Virus record (IMG/VR): IMGVR_UViG_3300001848_000095
Location: 1-36,838 of that record
From: a virus
Direction: 5' to 3' (one strand)
DNA: 36,838 nucleotides
The notes under the pieces were generated by a model. The model was not told the origin of the DNA. It was given only the letters and a program-made list of their open reading frames with translations, and made no database searches. The number at the start of each line of letters is the position of its first letter. The first letter of the stretch is position 1. Positions 31,139 to 35,879 of this stretch are shown in pieces. The position numbers and the translations under genes were made by a program.

Positions 31139-32500
31139 TCACAGCGGATTGACCTTAGCCCACTGGTCGGCAGGGAACTTGTTGCCTGCCACCAACATGA
31201 GAGCCTTGTCAATCGGCCGCCCAGCAGCGATGATCTTCGCCCCATTGATAGCACCACGCATCGTGATGAAGAACTTCAGACCGTGATTCTGCACGTTCTG
31301 ACGCAGAGTCCGCCACACATCCAGCCACTGTGATGCCACCATCGGCTCCAACCGCTGACGCACCAACACTTCCTCCATACCGAGATCAATATCCCACGGA
31401 AGATAGGCGAAACGGTCAAGCGTGGCAGGGTCAAGTTTGTTTCTGCCAGAAAATTCGGCAGTCGGCCCCGTGCCGAACGTGTTCGCAGCAGCACAGAAAG
31501 CCATGTTGCTACCCAGCGTGAGCAAGTCACCGTTAGGTGCGAACACCCAACCGTTAGCCATCGCCGAGTTCATCGTTGCAAGAATGCCAGCATGAGCGTT
31601 ATCCATCTCGTCCAGACAATAGACAGCCCCACTATCGGGATTTTCCATCGCATGACGGATGCAAGCCAGCAGTGGGGTTTCGATGAACCGACCGTTGGCA
31701 TCCATGCCACCCCACAGACGGGACTCAGGGGTGGTCGGGCCGAGTGACAGGGCACCGAACTTCCAGCCCAACATCTTCGCAGCCTGCTCTGCCGAGTGGG
31801 ACTTGCCAGTCCCAGGAGGGCCAGGAAGAAACGAGTGGATGCCTGCCACCATGTTTGCCAGCAGGTCATCGAACGACTTATGGAACAAGCCGTCCTTCGG
31901 CAGATCGGGCATGTCGGGGCGCACCAGTTCGATGCGAGTGGTGATGGTGGTGAGCGTGGTCGGCCCAGTATTCTTAGGCTCGAACTCATCCAGTCGCTTC
32001 TCCCACCGATCTTCGATATCGTGCAAGATATCCCCGATATCGGCTTTCACGTTGTCATCCAACTGGGTGGCGATACGGCGCACGATATCTTCCATCGTGC
32101 TGTCCTGCGGCTGGGGCTGAGGCTGGGGCTTGTCGTCCTGCTCGTCGTCCGACTCACCGTCGACGTCGCCGTCACGCTCGTCGTCGTCGTCCGAGTCACC
32201 GTCACCGTCACCGTCAGAGTTTTTGTCAAAAACCGTGTCGGTCGTAGGCCGATCAGTCGGGGGCTGAGGAATGGGGTCACGCTTCGGTTCCGCCGACAAC
32301 TCGTACGAGAACACTTCGGATGTACCGTGGACAAGGTGCCGCAACTCTACACCCTGATTCCCCAGCCGTCGTGCCACTTCACGGATAGCGGCATCGCTAG
32401 CCAGCCGCAACGGAATCCACGTACCACCAGCGGTACGCACTTCGATAGGGCCACCCACCGAAACACGGTGGATAGCGGTAGGGATAATGGGTCGTGCCAT
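31139..32500 (-). CDS. MoxR/CobS-type AAA+ ATPase
   Basis: This 453-residue protein starts at ATG 32500, seven bases after AGGAGG. The N-terminal domain (about 1-75) is followed by an Asp-rich linker (residues 95-125). The AAA+ core has Walker A GPPGTGKS (227-234), Walker B CLDEMDNA (295-302), sensor 1 FCAAANTFG and an Arg-finger-like ATLDRFAYL. The closest style is CobS/MoxR chaperone ATPases, which pair with VWA proteins to remodel or insert metal into targets. Two palindrome copies are inside the gene (VFDKN at 32219; FSGRN at 31439). Confidence 0.8.
   Translation of the reverse strand: MARPIIPTAIHRVSVGGPIEVRTAGGTWIPLRLASDAAIREVARRLGNQGVELRHLVHGTSEVFSYELSAEPKRDPIPQPPTDRPTTDTVFDKNSDGDGDGDSDDDDERDGDVDGESDDEQDDKPQPQPQPQDSTMEDIVRRIATQLDDNVKADIGDILHDIEDRWEKRLDEFEPKNTGPTTLTTITTRIELVRPDMPDLPKDGLFHKSFDDLLANMVAGIHSFLPGPPGTGKSHSAEQAAKMLGWKFGALSLGPTTPESRLWGGMDANGRFIETPLLACIRHAMENPDSGAVYCLDEMDNAHAGILATMNSAMANGWVFAPNGDLLTLGSNMAFCAAANTFGTGPTAEFSGRNKLDPATLDRFAYLPWDIDLGMEEVLVRQRLEPMVASQWLDVWRTLRQNVQNHGLKFFITMRGAINGAKIIAAGRPIDKALMLVAGNKFPADQWAKVNPL
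31439..31453. repeat. Dispersed palindrome copy 18
   Basis: GTTTCTG-C-CAGAAAA in the AAA+ gene (FSGRN), with compensating T to C and A to G changes. Confidence 0.65.
32219..32233. repeat. Dispersed palindrome copy 19 (perfect)
   Basis: GTTTTTG-T-CAAAAAC in the AAA+ gene at the edge of the Asp-rich linker (VFDKN). Confidence 0.85.
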
Positions 32501-32541
32501 GAGAGTTCCTCCTGTTAGTTAGGCACTTGATTACGGAAACC

Positions 32542-32570
32542 ATGATACCAAAGTTTTTGACAAAAACCAA
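32542..32570 (-). promoter_or_regulatory. Putative promoter of the AAA+ gene with operator in its spacer
   Basis: On the minus strand, TTGGTT is separated by exactly 17 bases from TATCAT, upstream of ATG 32500. The spacer contains the perfect palindrome 32553-32567. A protein bound there would block RNA polymerase. The -35 and -10 matches are moderate. Confidence 0.45.
32553..32567. repeat. Dispersed palindrome copy 20 (perfect, promoter spacer)
   Basis: GTTTTTG-A-CAAAAAC inside the putative AAA+ promoter spacer. Confidence 0.85.
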
Positions 32571-32573
32571 CCT

Positions 32574-32602
32574 CGTAACATGATTGTAACAGAACTGTAA
32601 CA
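32574..32602 (-). repeat. Three direct TGTTAC repeats with 11-base period
   Basis: On the minus strand TGTTACA, TGTTACA and TGTTACG start every 11 bases (plus-strand positions 32574, 32585, 32596), i.e. about one per helical turn, just upstream of the putative -35. They look like activator or repressor sites. Confidence 0.55.
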
Positions 32603-32636
32603 ATACAATCCTGCCTTGCTCATGAGAGCAGTCCGA

Positions 32637-32669
32637 CACACATCACACCCCAGTGTGATATGATGTGTG
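32637..32669 (-). terminator. Hairpin CACACATCA/TGATGTGTG
   Basis: Nearly perfect arms with a GTGTGA/TCACAC inner stem, placed after the zinc-ribbon gene stop and before the AAA+ promoter. It is a probable terminator of the upstream leftward unit. It is not followed by a T-run. Confidence 0.5.
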
Positions 32670-32686
32670 CCGTCAGCCACCACAAA

Positions 32687-33067
32687 CTAGATGGGCCGAA
32701 CGATACCATAAGGATGACAGTCGTCCCGAGCCTCCGAACACGGCCAGCACAAACCACGCTCACCATCGTGATCGTCCGACCCCAACAGATACTTCTCGCC
32801 ACAGTCGTCGCAATGCCCGACCAGAAAGTCGGAATCCAACGCCCGACGATGCATGATCTCCGCAGGGGACGACACATCAACATCGTCCACAATCTCGATC
32901 TCATCATACGAGATCGAACGAACGGTCATCATCCGCAGATTCCGACCACGACCATCGTGACCGTCACGAGTTTTTGACAAAAACTCGTGGGCATCATCGA
33001 CAGTCGGGAAGAACATCAGCATAGGTTCCCCGTCGAACTGCCCGTAGATGTAGAACACTTCACTCAT
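32687..33067 (-). CDS. Zinc-ribbon hypothetical protein (126 aa)
   Basis: ATG 33067 is seven bases after AGGAGG and overlaps the upstream stop (TGATG). It begins MSEVFYIYGQFDGEPMLMFF. The C-terminal half has HCDDCGEKYLLGSDD and GLCWPCSEARDDC, a zinc-ribbon with CxxC pairs. HEFLSKTRDG comes from the extended palindrome copy at 32965-32989. The function is unknown. Confidence 0.55.
   Translation of the reverse strand: MSEVFYIYGQFDGEPMLMFFPTVDDAHEFLSKTRDGHDGRGRNLRMMTVRSISYDEIEIVDDVDVSSPAEIMHRRALDSDFLVGHCDDCGEKYLLGSDDHDGERGLCWPCSEARDDCHPYGIVRPI
32965..32989. repeat. Dispersed palindrome copy 21 (extended, 12-bp arms)
   Basis: Core GTTTTTG-A-CAAAAAC (32970-32984) extended by CACGA and TCGTG to exact 12-base arms, inside a zinc-ribbon gene (FLSKT). 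Confidence 0.9.
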
Positions 33068-33267
33068 CACTTCACCTCCTGCATCTGCTTCGCATCGTAC
33101 GAACTGAGAGCCACCCAGCGATGGGGAATCCAGCCACCTTCGTTATCGGAAACGTAGAGCAGACCCATCGGAACATCATAGTTCGGGTCACAGTACCCGA
33201 CCTGAATCCGACGATTCGGATAGGCACGATGCGTATACCACGCACCCACCACCAACTTCTTCACCAC
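33067..33267 (-). CDS. Hypothetical protein (66 aa)
   Basis: The start is GTG 33267 or GTG 33264 (adjacent). It begins VVKKLVVGAWYTHRAYPNRR and is probably a small beta-barrel-like protein (RIQVGYCDPNYDVPMGLLYV). A palindrome copy of the C/G-substituted type (33275) lies just before the start codon. No family was recognised. Confidence 0.5.
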   Translation of the reverse strand: MVKKLVVGAWYTHRAYPNRRIQVGYCDPNYDVPMGLLYVSDNEGGWIPHRWVALSSYDAKQMQEVK

Positions 33268-33274
33268 TCACCAA

Positions 33275-33289
33275 CTTTCTGCCAGAAAC
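33275..33289. repeat. Dispersed palindrome copy 22
   Basis: CTTTCTG-C-CAGAAAC just before the start of the 66-residue gene. Both halves carry the same substitution. Confidence 0.7.
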
Positions 33290-33372
33290 TTTCTGGCTGC
33301 CATTCGATACCGTAATATACCGATCAGTACCACCCAACCATAGGCCGAGTGGCACTAGTCACCACATCACCA

Positions 33373-33388
33373 GTTTTTGTGCAAAAAT
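33373..33388. repeat. Dispersed palindrome copy 23
   Basis: GTTTTTG-TG-CAAAAAT, two-base centre, intergenic. Confidence 0.75.
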
Positions 33389-33394
33389 CGCAGG

Positions 33395-33826
33395 TTACTT
33401 CTTCCAGCGCGGCTTGCGATCATGCACCTTGTGCTTCTCCGACCACGGAGTCTCCCCGTATCCAGCCTGCACCGCCGACCAGCGAACATGCGAAGCCTCG
33501 CGGTATCCGTTACGCAACGGGTTGCTCTTTGCCCACGTGTCGGCCCCACTCAGCGTAGCCAGCCAGCGGCCCACGCCGACAGTGAACTCGCTGCCACCGA
33601 CCAGAAAGTTTTTGTCAAAAACCTCGGTGTCATCGACAGCCACCACGACCGAATCCCGTTCGAACAGGTCATCGGCCCACTGGGAGTCCATGTCATACCG
33701 CTGCCACACGGCAGCCCCCTGCATCGTGACACCTGCCACCTGATCGGGAAAGTAATCCCAATCCAGCCCACACTGGCAGCAGCACACACACTCGCCACAC
33801 CCCATGCACTCCTGATTGCACTGCAT
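33395..33826 (-). CDS. Cysteine-rich N-terminal protein (143 aa)
   Basis: ATG 33826 is six bases after AAGGGG. The first 20 residues, MQCNQECMGCGECVCCCQCG, hold eight cysteines, far denser than any other gene here, and may bind several metal ions or an Fe-S centre. The rest is a mixed fold with DSVVVAVDDTEVFDKNFLVG (the VFDKN part is palindrome copy 33608) and a basic C-terminus ending KPRWKK. The function is unknown. Confidence 0.55.
   Translation of the reverse strand: MQCNQECMGCGECVCCCQCGLDWDYFPDQVAGVTMQGAAVWQRYDMDSQWADDLFERDSVVVAVDDTEVFDKNFLVGGSEFTVGVGRWLATLSGADTWAKSNPLRNGYREASHVRWSAVQAGYGETPWSEKHKVHDRKPRWKK
33608..33622. repeat. Dispersed palindrome copy 24 (perfect)
   Basis: GTTTTTG-T-CAAAAAC in the cysteine-rich gene (VFDKN). 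Confidence 0.85.
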
Positions 33827-33868
33827 CCTGTACCCCTTCCATTATTGCTAGCCCTGATGCTAACATCG

Positions 33869-33896
33869 TCCCCCACGAGCCGAAGCCCGTGGGGGA
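33869..33896 (-). terminator. Strong hairpin with tetraloop
   Basis: TCCCCCACG pairs with CGTGGGGGA, with one A-C mismatch and two further pairs around a CGAA loop (TTCG on the other strand). It lies between two leftward genes. A palindrome copy with two-base centre follows at 33912. Confidence 0.65.
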
Positions 33897-33911
33897 GCAT
33901 GCCACCACCGA

Positions 33912-33927
33912 GTTTTTGTGCAAAAAC
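33912..33927. repeat. Dispersed palindrome copy 25 (perfect, two-base centre)
   Basis: GTTTTTG-TG-CAAAAAC between a gene stop and a strong terminator hairpin. Confidence 0.85.
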
Positions 33928-33929
33928 CG

Positions 33930-34253
33930 TTACCGCTGCACCCACTCTGCACCACCACGGCGCGAGTAGTACCAGCCGCCCATGCCCTGCACAATCTTAT
34001 TCATCCCCTGCTGGTCGGAGACCGACCCCCAACCCACACTGGCAGGCTCGAACGTCCACAGTGGAGTAGTCCGATGAGACCCCACGAACCTACCCATCAC
34101 AGTACCGTAGTGTTCGATCACCCGAACGGGCAGACCGACCCCACTGATGTAGTCGATCATCGCCCACGTACCGACCGTGGTACGACGACCCGCGCACCCA
34201 CCATCGGCATGGAACGCCCGACCCTTGACAGGATTCATCTGTGACTGCTTCAC
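33930..34253 (-). CDS. Hypothetical protein, weak RNase H-like motif (107 aa)
   Basis: GTG 34253 is seven bases after AGAGG; the upstream extension is unlikely. It begins VKQSQMNPVKGRAFHADGGC and continues GRRTTVGTWAMIDYIS. The string HADGGC followed by VGTWA resembles the first strand pair of RNase H folds (D-G-x), but the remaining catalytic acidic residues are not obvious in order. The C-terminus is basic and aromatic (GGWYYSRRGGAEWVQR). I would not assign an enzyme. Confidence 0.45.
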   Translation of the reverse strand: MKQSQMNPVKGRAFHADGGCAGRRTTVGTWAMIDYISGVGLPVRVIEHYGTVMGRFVGSHRTTPLWTFEPASVGWGSVSDQQGMNKIVQGMGGWYYSRRGGAEWVQR

Positions 34254-34275
34254 CTTACAACCTCTTTCTGTTCCA

Positions 34276-34319
34276 GAACACCTTAGTGTGTTCACAGCCA
34301 CCCCCGACCATCGTCGGGG
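34276..34319 (-). other. Two small hairpins in the leader of the 107-aa gene
   Basis: CCCCGAC-CATC-GTCGGGG (34302-34319) and GAACAC-N6-GTGTTC (34276-34293) lie upstream of GTG 34253. They could be a terminator remnant and an operator or 5'UTR structure; neither is decisive. Confidence 0.4.
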
Positions 34320-34347
34320 ACAGCGGTCACCACACACAGGACAGAAC

Positions 34348-34385
34348 GTGGGGGGCCAGTTTTTCTACAAAAACCGACCCCCCAC
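34348..34385 (-). terminator. Terminator hairpin whose stem contains a dispersed palindrome
   Basis: GTGGGGGG pairs with CCCCCCAC, and pairing continues inward through three pairs (two G-U) into the palindrome GTTTTTC-TA-CAAAAAC, giving about 17 bp and a four-base loop. It lies five bases after the stop of the first early gene. Confidence 0.6.
34359..34374. repeat. Dispersed palindrome copy 26, in terminator stem
   Basis: GTTTTTC-TA-CAAAAAC forms the inner part of the 34348-34385 hairpin. Confidence 0.75.
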
Positions 34386-34389
34386 TATC

Positions 34390-34926
34390 TCACAGACCCT
34401 CGCCGCAAGCGATCACCGCGGCGATCACCTCGGCCACGCTCTTGCCATTCTTCAGAGCGCGCTTATAGAGACGGGCCACATCTTCATCCAACACGTACAC
34501 CTTTTCCTCGTCCTCGTCTTCGGGCTTGTTCATCGTCTGGTAGATAGTGTGGATGCCGCTAGCGTTGGTGGCAGCGAGGGGCTCGACGAAAGCCACCACG
34601 GTAGCCACGATCTCCGCACCGTCTGCCACGTACTTGCCGCGGCTCTTAGCGCACAGAGCAGCCAGCATGGGGGTCTGCTTAACGATGGTGATCGCCTTCG
34701 AGATCGACGGGGCACCCCAGCCCGTAGTCTTAGCGAACGCCTTCTGAGTGTCGAACGCCTTGCCGTCGGCAGTGACAGCCTCGCCGCGCAAGTAGGCGAT
34801 AGTGTGTGCCAACAGGTAGGCAGTGGACTGACCGTTGCCACGACCCATAGCCAGCACACCAGCCCCATGCTGGCCGATCATCGCATCGACAGTAGTGACG
34901 TAATCGAAAGTATTGATGGTGTCCAT
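34390..34926 (-). CDS. First leftward early gene, possible DNA-binding protein (178 aa)
   Basis: ATG 34926 is preceded by AGGAGGG at eight bases and by palindrome copy 34946. It begins MDTINTFDYVTTVDAMIGQH. A helix-turn-helix-like segment AFAKTTGWGAPSISKAITIV (about residues 83-102) has the small-Gly-Trp turn and a polar second helix. The C-terminus is helical and charged. As the first gene of the early operon, flanked by palindrome copies on both sides (34946 upstream, 34359 downstream), it is my best candidate for the regulator of these sites, but the HTH is weak. Confidence 0.55.
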   Translation of the reverse strand: MDTINTFDYVTTVDAMIGQHGAGVLAMGRGNGQSTAYLLAHTIAYLRGEAVTADGKAFDTQKAFAKTTGWGAPSISKAITIVKQTPMLAALCAKSRGKYVADGAEIVATVVAFVEPLAATNASGIHTIYQTMNKPEDEDEEKVYVLDEDVARLYKRALKNGKSVAEVIAAVIACGEGL

Positions 34927-34945
34927 TGTGAACCCCCTCCTAGGG

Positions 34946-34961
34946 GTTTTTGTGCAAAAAC
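34946..34961. repeat. Dispersed palindrome copy 27 (perfect, two-base centre)
   Basis: GTTTTTG-TG-CAAAAAC, three bases upstream of TAGGAGGG, the ribosome-binding region of the first early gene. Confidence 0.85.
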
Positions 34962-34974
34962 CGTTTCTGCACAG

Positions 34975-35055
34975 TACGGGGCGAGTGAATCGAACACTCG
35001 CTAGGTAACGCATGTTCCACGTGGAACATCCTAGGTGACTGCCTGCCACCCCCGT
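34975..35055 (-). other. tRNA-like sequence (T-arm and acceptor) containing a parS-like palindrome
   Basis: Minus strand: GAGTG-TTCGATT-CACTC is a canonical T arm, followed by GCCCCGT and A, as in a tRNA 3' end. ACGGGG 81 bases upstream could pair with CCCCGT. However, the position-7 pair is G-G, the D stem is not convincing, and the anticodon arm position is an even palindrome with no seven-base loop. It is not a standard tRNA. It may be a degenerate tRNA or the 3' half of a tRNA copied into an attachment site. Confidence 0.4.
35013..35028. promoter_or_regulatory. parS-like site TGTTCCACGTGGAACA
   Basis: This perfect 16-bp palindrome (18 bp with flanking A/T) has the invariant CACGTG core and flanks of bacterial parS. 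It differs from the commonest form GTTTCACGTGAAAC only by a symmetrical T to C change, a variant known in some bacteria. Host ParB could bind here. Confidence 0.6.
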
Positions 35056-35134
35056 TTAGGGACTGCACCCCGTTGCTGTGGGGCTGTTCATCCGATGACC
35101 ACACCGTACACCCCTACGTCGGGGATTGCAAGGG

Positions 35135-35149
35135 GTTTTTTCCAAAAAC
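35135..35149. repeat. Dispersed palindrome copy 28
   Basis: GTTTTTT-C-CAAAAAC in the control region, with flanking GCAAG and CTTGC extending the symmetry. Confidence 0.65.
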
Positions 35150-35151
35150 TT

Positions 35152-35180
35152 GCATAACCGCAGGTCAGAGGGCAAAACAA
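35152..35180 (-). promoter_or_regulatory. Putative leftward early promoter
   Basis: On the minus strand TTGTTT and TTATGC are separated by 17 bases, 226 bases upstream of the first early gene. Palindrome copy 35135 begins three bases after the -10, where it would cover the transcription start. The hexamers are weak matches. Confidence 0.3.
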
Positions 35181-35216
35181 TTTTTTCGTTCAGGTTTTCA
35201 GACCCCCGATTCTCGA

Positions 35217-35261
35217 CGGAGAGTGGCGAAATCGGGCAGATCACCACGGAGAGTGGTGAAA
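35217..35261. repeat. Pair of 15-base direct repeats, 30-base period
   Basis: CGGAGAGTGGCGAAA (35217-35231) and CGGAGAGTGGTGAAA (35247-35261) differ in one base. They are exactly 30 bases apart and lie between the leftward promoter candidate and the first LexA-type box. They are likely protein-binding sites. Confidence 0.6.
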
Positions 35262-35285
35262 GCCTACAGGGCTCGGCCGAACGAC

Positions 35286-35305
35286 GATCGAACATACGTT
35301 CGATC
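35286..35305. promoter_or_regulatory. LexA-type box 1 (perfect, 20 bp symmetrical)
   Basis: GATCGAAC-ATAC-GTTCGATC is a perfect inverted repeat containing the Gram-positive SOS consensus CGAAC-N4-GTTCG. It is the best of the cluster. Confidence 0.75.
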
Positions 35306-35344
35306 CTCACGTGAATAGAGAATGGATCGCGCGCGAGGCAAAAC

Positions 35345-35358
35345 CGAACACCTGTTCG
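35345..35358. promoter_or_regulatory. LexA-type box 2
   Basis: CGAAC-ACCT-GTTCG matches the consensus exactly, about 45 bases from box 1 (gap between the matches). Confidence 0.7.
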
Positions 35359-35466
35359 AGCACAAGCGCACAAAGTCCCCGAAATTTCGCTTCTGCCGAT
35401 TCTCCGCACCTAGGCTACCCTCTCGGCCCGATCGTCGATCCTAGGCGATTGGGGATAAATCCGTAG

Positions 35467-35623
35467 TCATCCACAGGGTTATCCACAGAAAAGTTCGACG
35501 CAGAGTGACGATCCACAAGGTTACCCACAAGAAATCCACAATTCACAACAAACCCACAGCCCTGTGGACAAACCCCAAAAGATATCCACAGACACACCCA
35601 CCTTATCCACAGACTTATCCACA
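35467..35623. other. DnaA-box cluster, probable replication origin core
   Basis: Exact TTATCCACA boxes occur at 35479, 35603 and 35615, and an exact TTGTCCACA (actinobacterial form) on the minus strand at 35563-35571. One-mismatch boxes are at 35467, 35521 and 35582, and two-mismatch ones at 35509 and 35532. This is nine boxes in 157 bases. It is next to iterons and an AT-rich stretch and lies at the divergence of the early and late modules. It is consistent with an oriC-like phage origin using host DnaA. Confidence 0.8.
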
Positions 35624-35628
35624 CCCAC

Positions 35629-35644
35629 GTTTCTGCACAAAAAC
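35629..35644. repeat. Dispersed palindrome copy 29
   Basis: GTTTCTG-CA-CAAAAAC between the last DnaA box and LexA-type box 3. Confidence 0.75.
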
Positions 35645-35673
35645 CGAACACACGTACGACGAACACACGTTCG
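35645..35673. promoter_or_regulatory. LexA-type box 3, tandem with a one-mismatch copy
   Basis: CGAAC-ACAC-GTTCG (35660-35673) is exact. CGAAC-ACAC-GTACG (35645-35658), one mismatch, sits one base before it. It lies directly beside the DnaA-box cluster and palindrome copy 35629. Confidence 0.7.
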
Positions 35674-35697
35674 CCCCACACGCCACGAACGCCCCAT

Positions 35698-35711
35698 CGA
35701 ACATATGTTCG
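35698..35711. promoter_or_regulatory. LexA-type box 4
   Basis: CGAAC-ATAT-GTTCG is exact and symmetrical, located between the DnaA boxes and the GCATGAT iterons. Confidence 0.7.
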
Positions 35712-35730
35712 GTCGCCCCGCTGGGCTCGT

Positions 35731-35790
35731 GATGCATGATTATGCATGATGCTGCATGAATATGCATGCATGATGCTGCATGATCATTCA
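35731..35790. repeat. GCATGAT iterons
   Basis: Five overlapping or adjacent copies of GCATGAT/GCATGAA (e.g. ATGCATGAT, GCTGCATGAA, GCATGCATGAT) lie just downstream of the DnaA boxes. Such iterons often bind an initiator. An ATTCATTG near the end may be a degenerate copy. Confidence 0.65.
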
Positions 35791-35879
35791 TTGCGCCCGC
35801 AACTATTGACCATGCAACAAACCATACCCCCCGTATACGGCCCCCCACCCCCCTGAAAAGTTGAATGATTCCTGATGGT

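Noticed and set aside
31483-31494. Additional LexA-type box in the AAA+ gene (CGAACGTGTTCG)
   Set aside because: The spacer is two bases, not four, so it does not meet the consensus.
33930-34253. Calling the 107-residue gene an RNase H
   Set aside because: Only the first HADGGC...VGTWA strand pair resembles the family; the other catalytic acids are not visible in order.
34975-35055. Calling this a functional tRNA
   Set aside because: Position 7-66 is G-G, the D stem is unconvincing and there is no seven-base anticodon loop.
1182-35644. Dispersed palindromes as intrinsic terminators or as a transposable element (MITE)
   Set aside because: A/U-only arms with a one- or two-base loop would fold weakly, there is no T-run, no target-site duplication or flanking similarity, and many copies are inside essential genes.
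35731-35790. CRISPR-like array at the ATGCATGAT repeats
   Set aside because: Repeats are short, overlapping and without spacers; iterons fit better.
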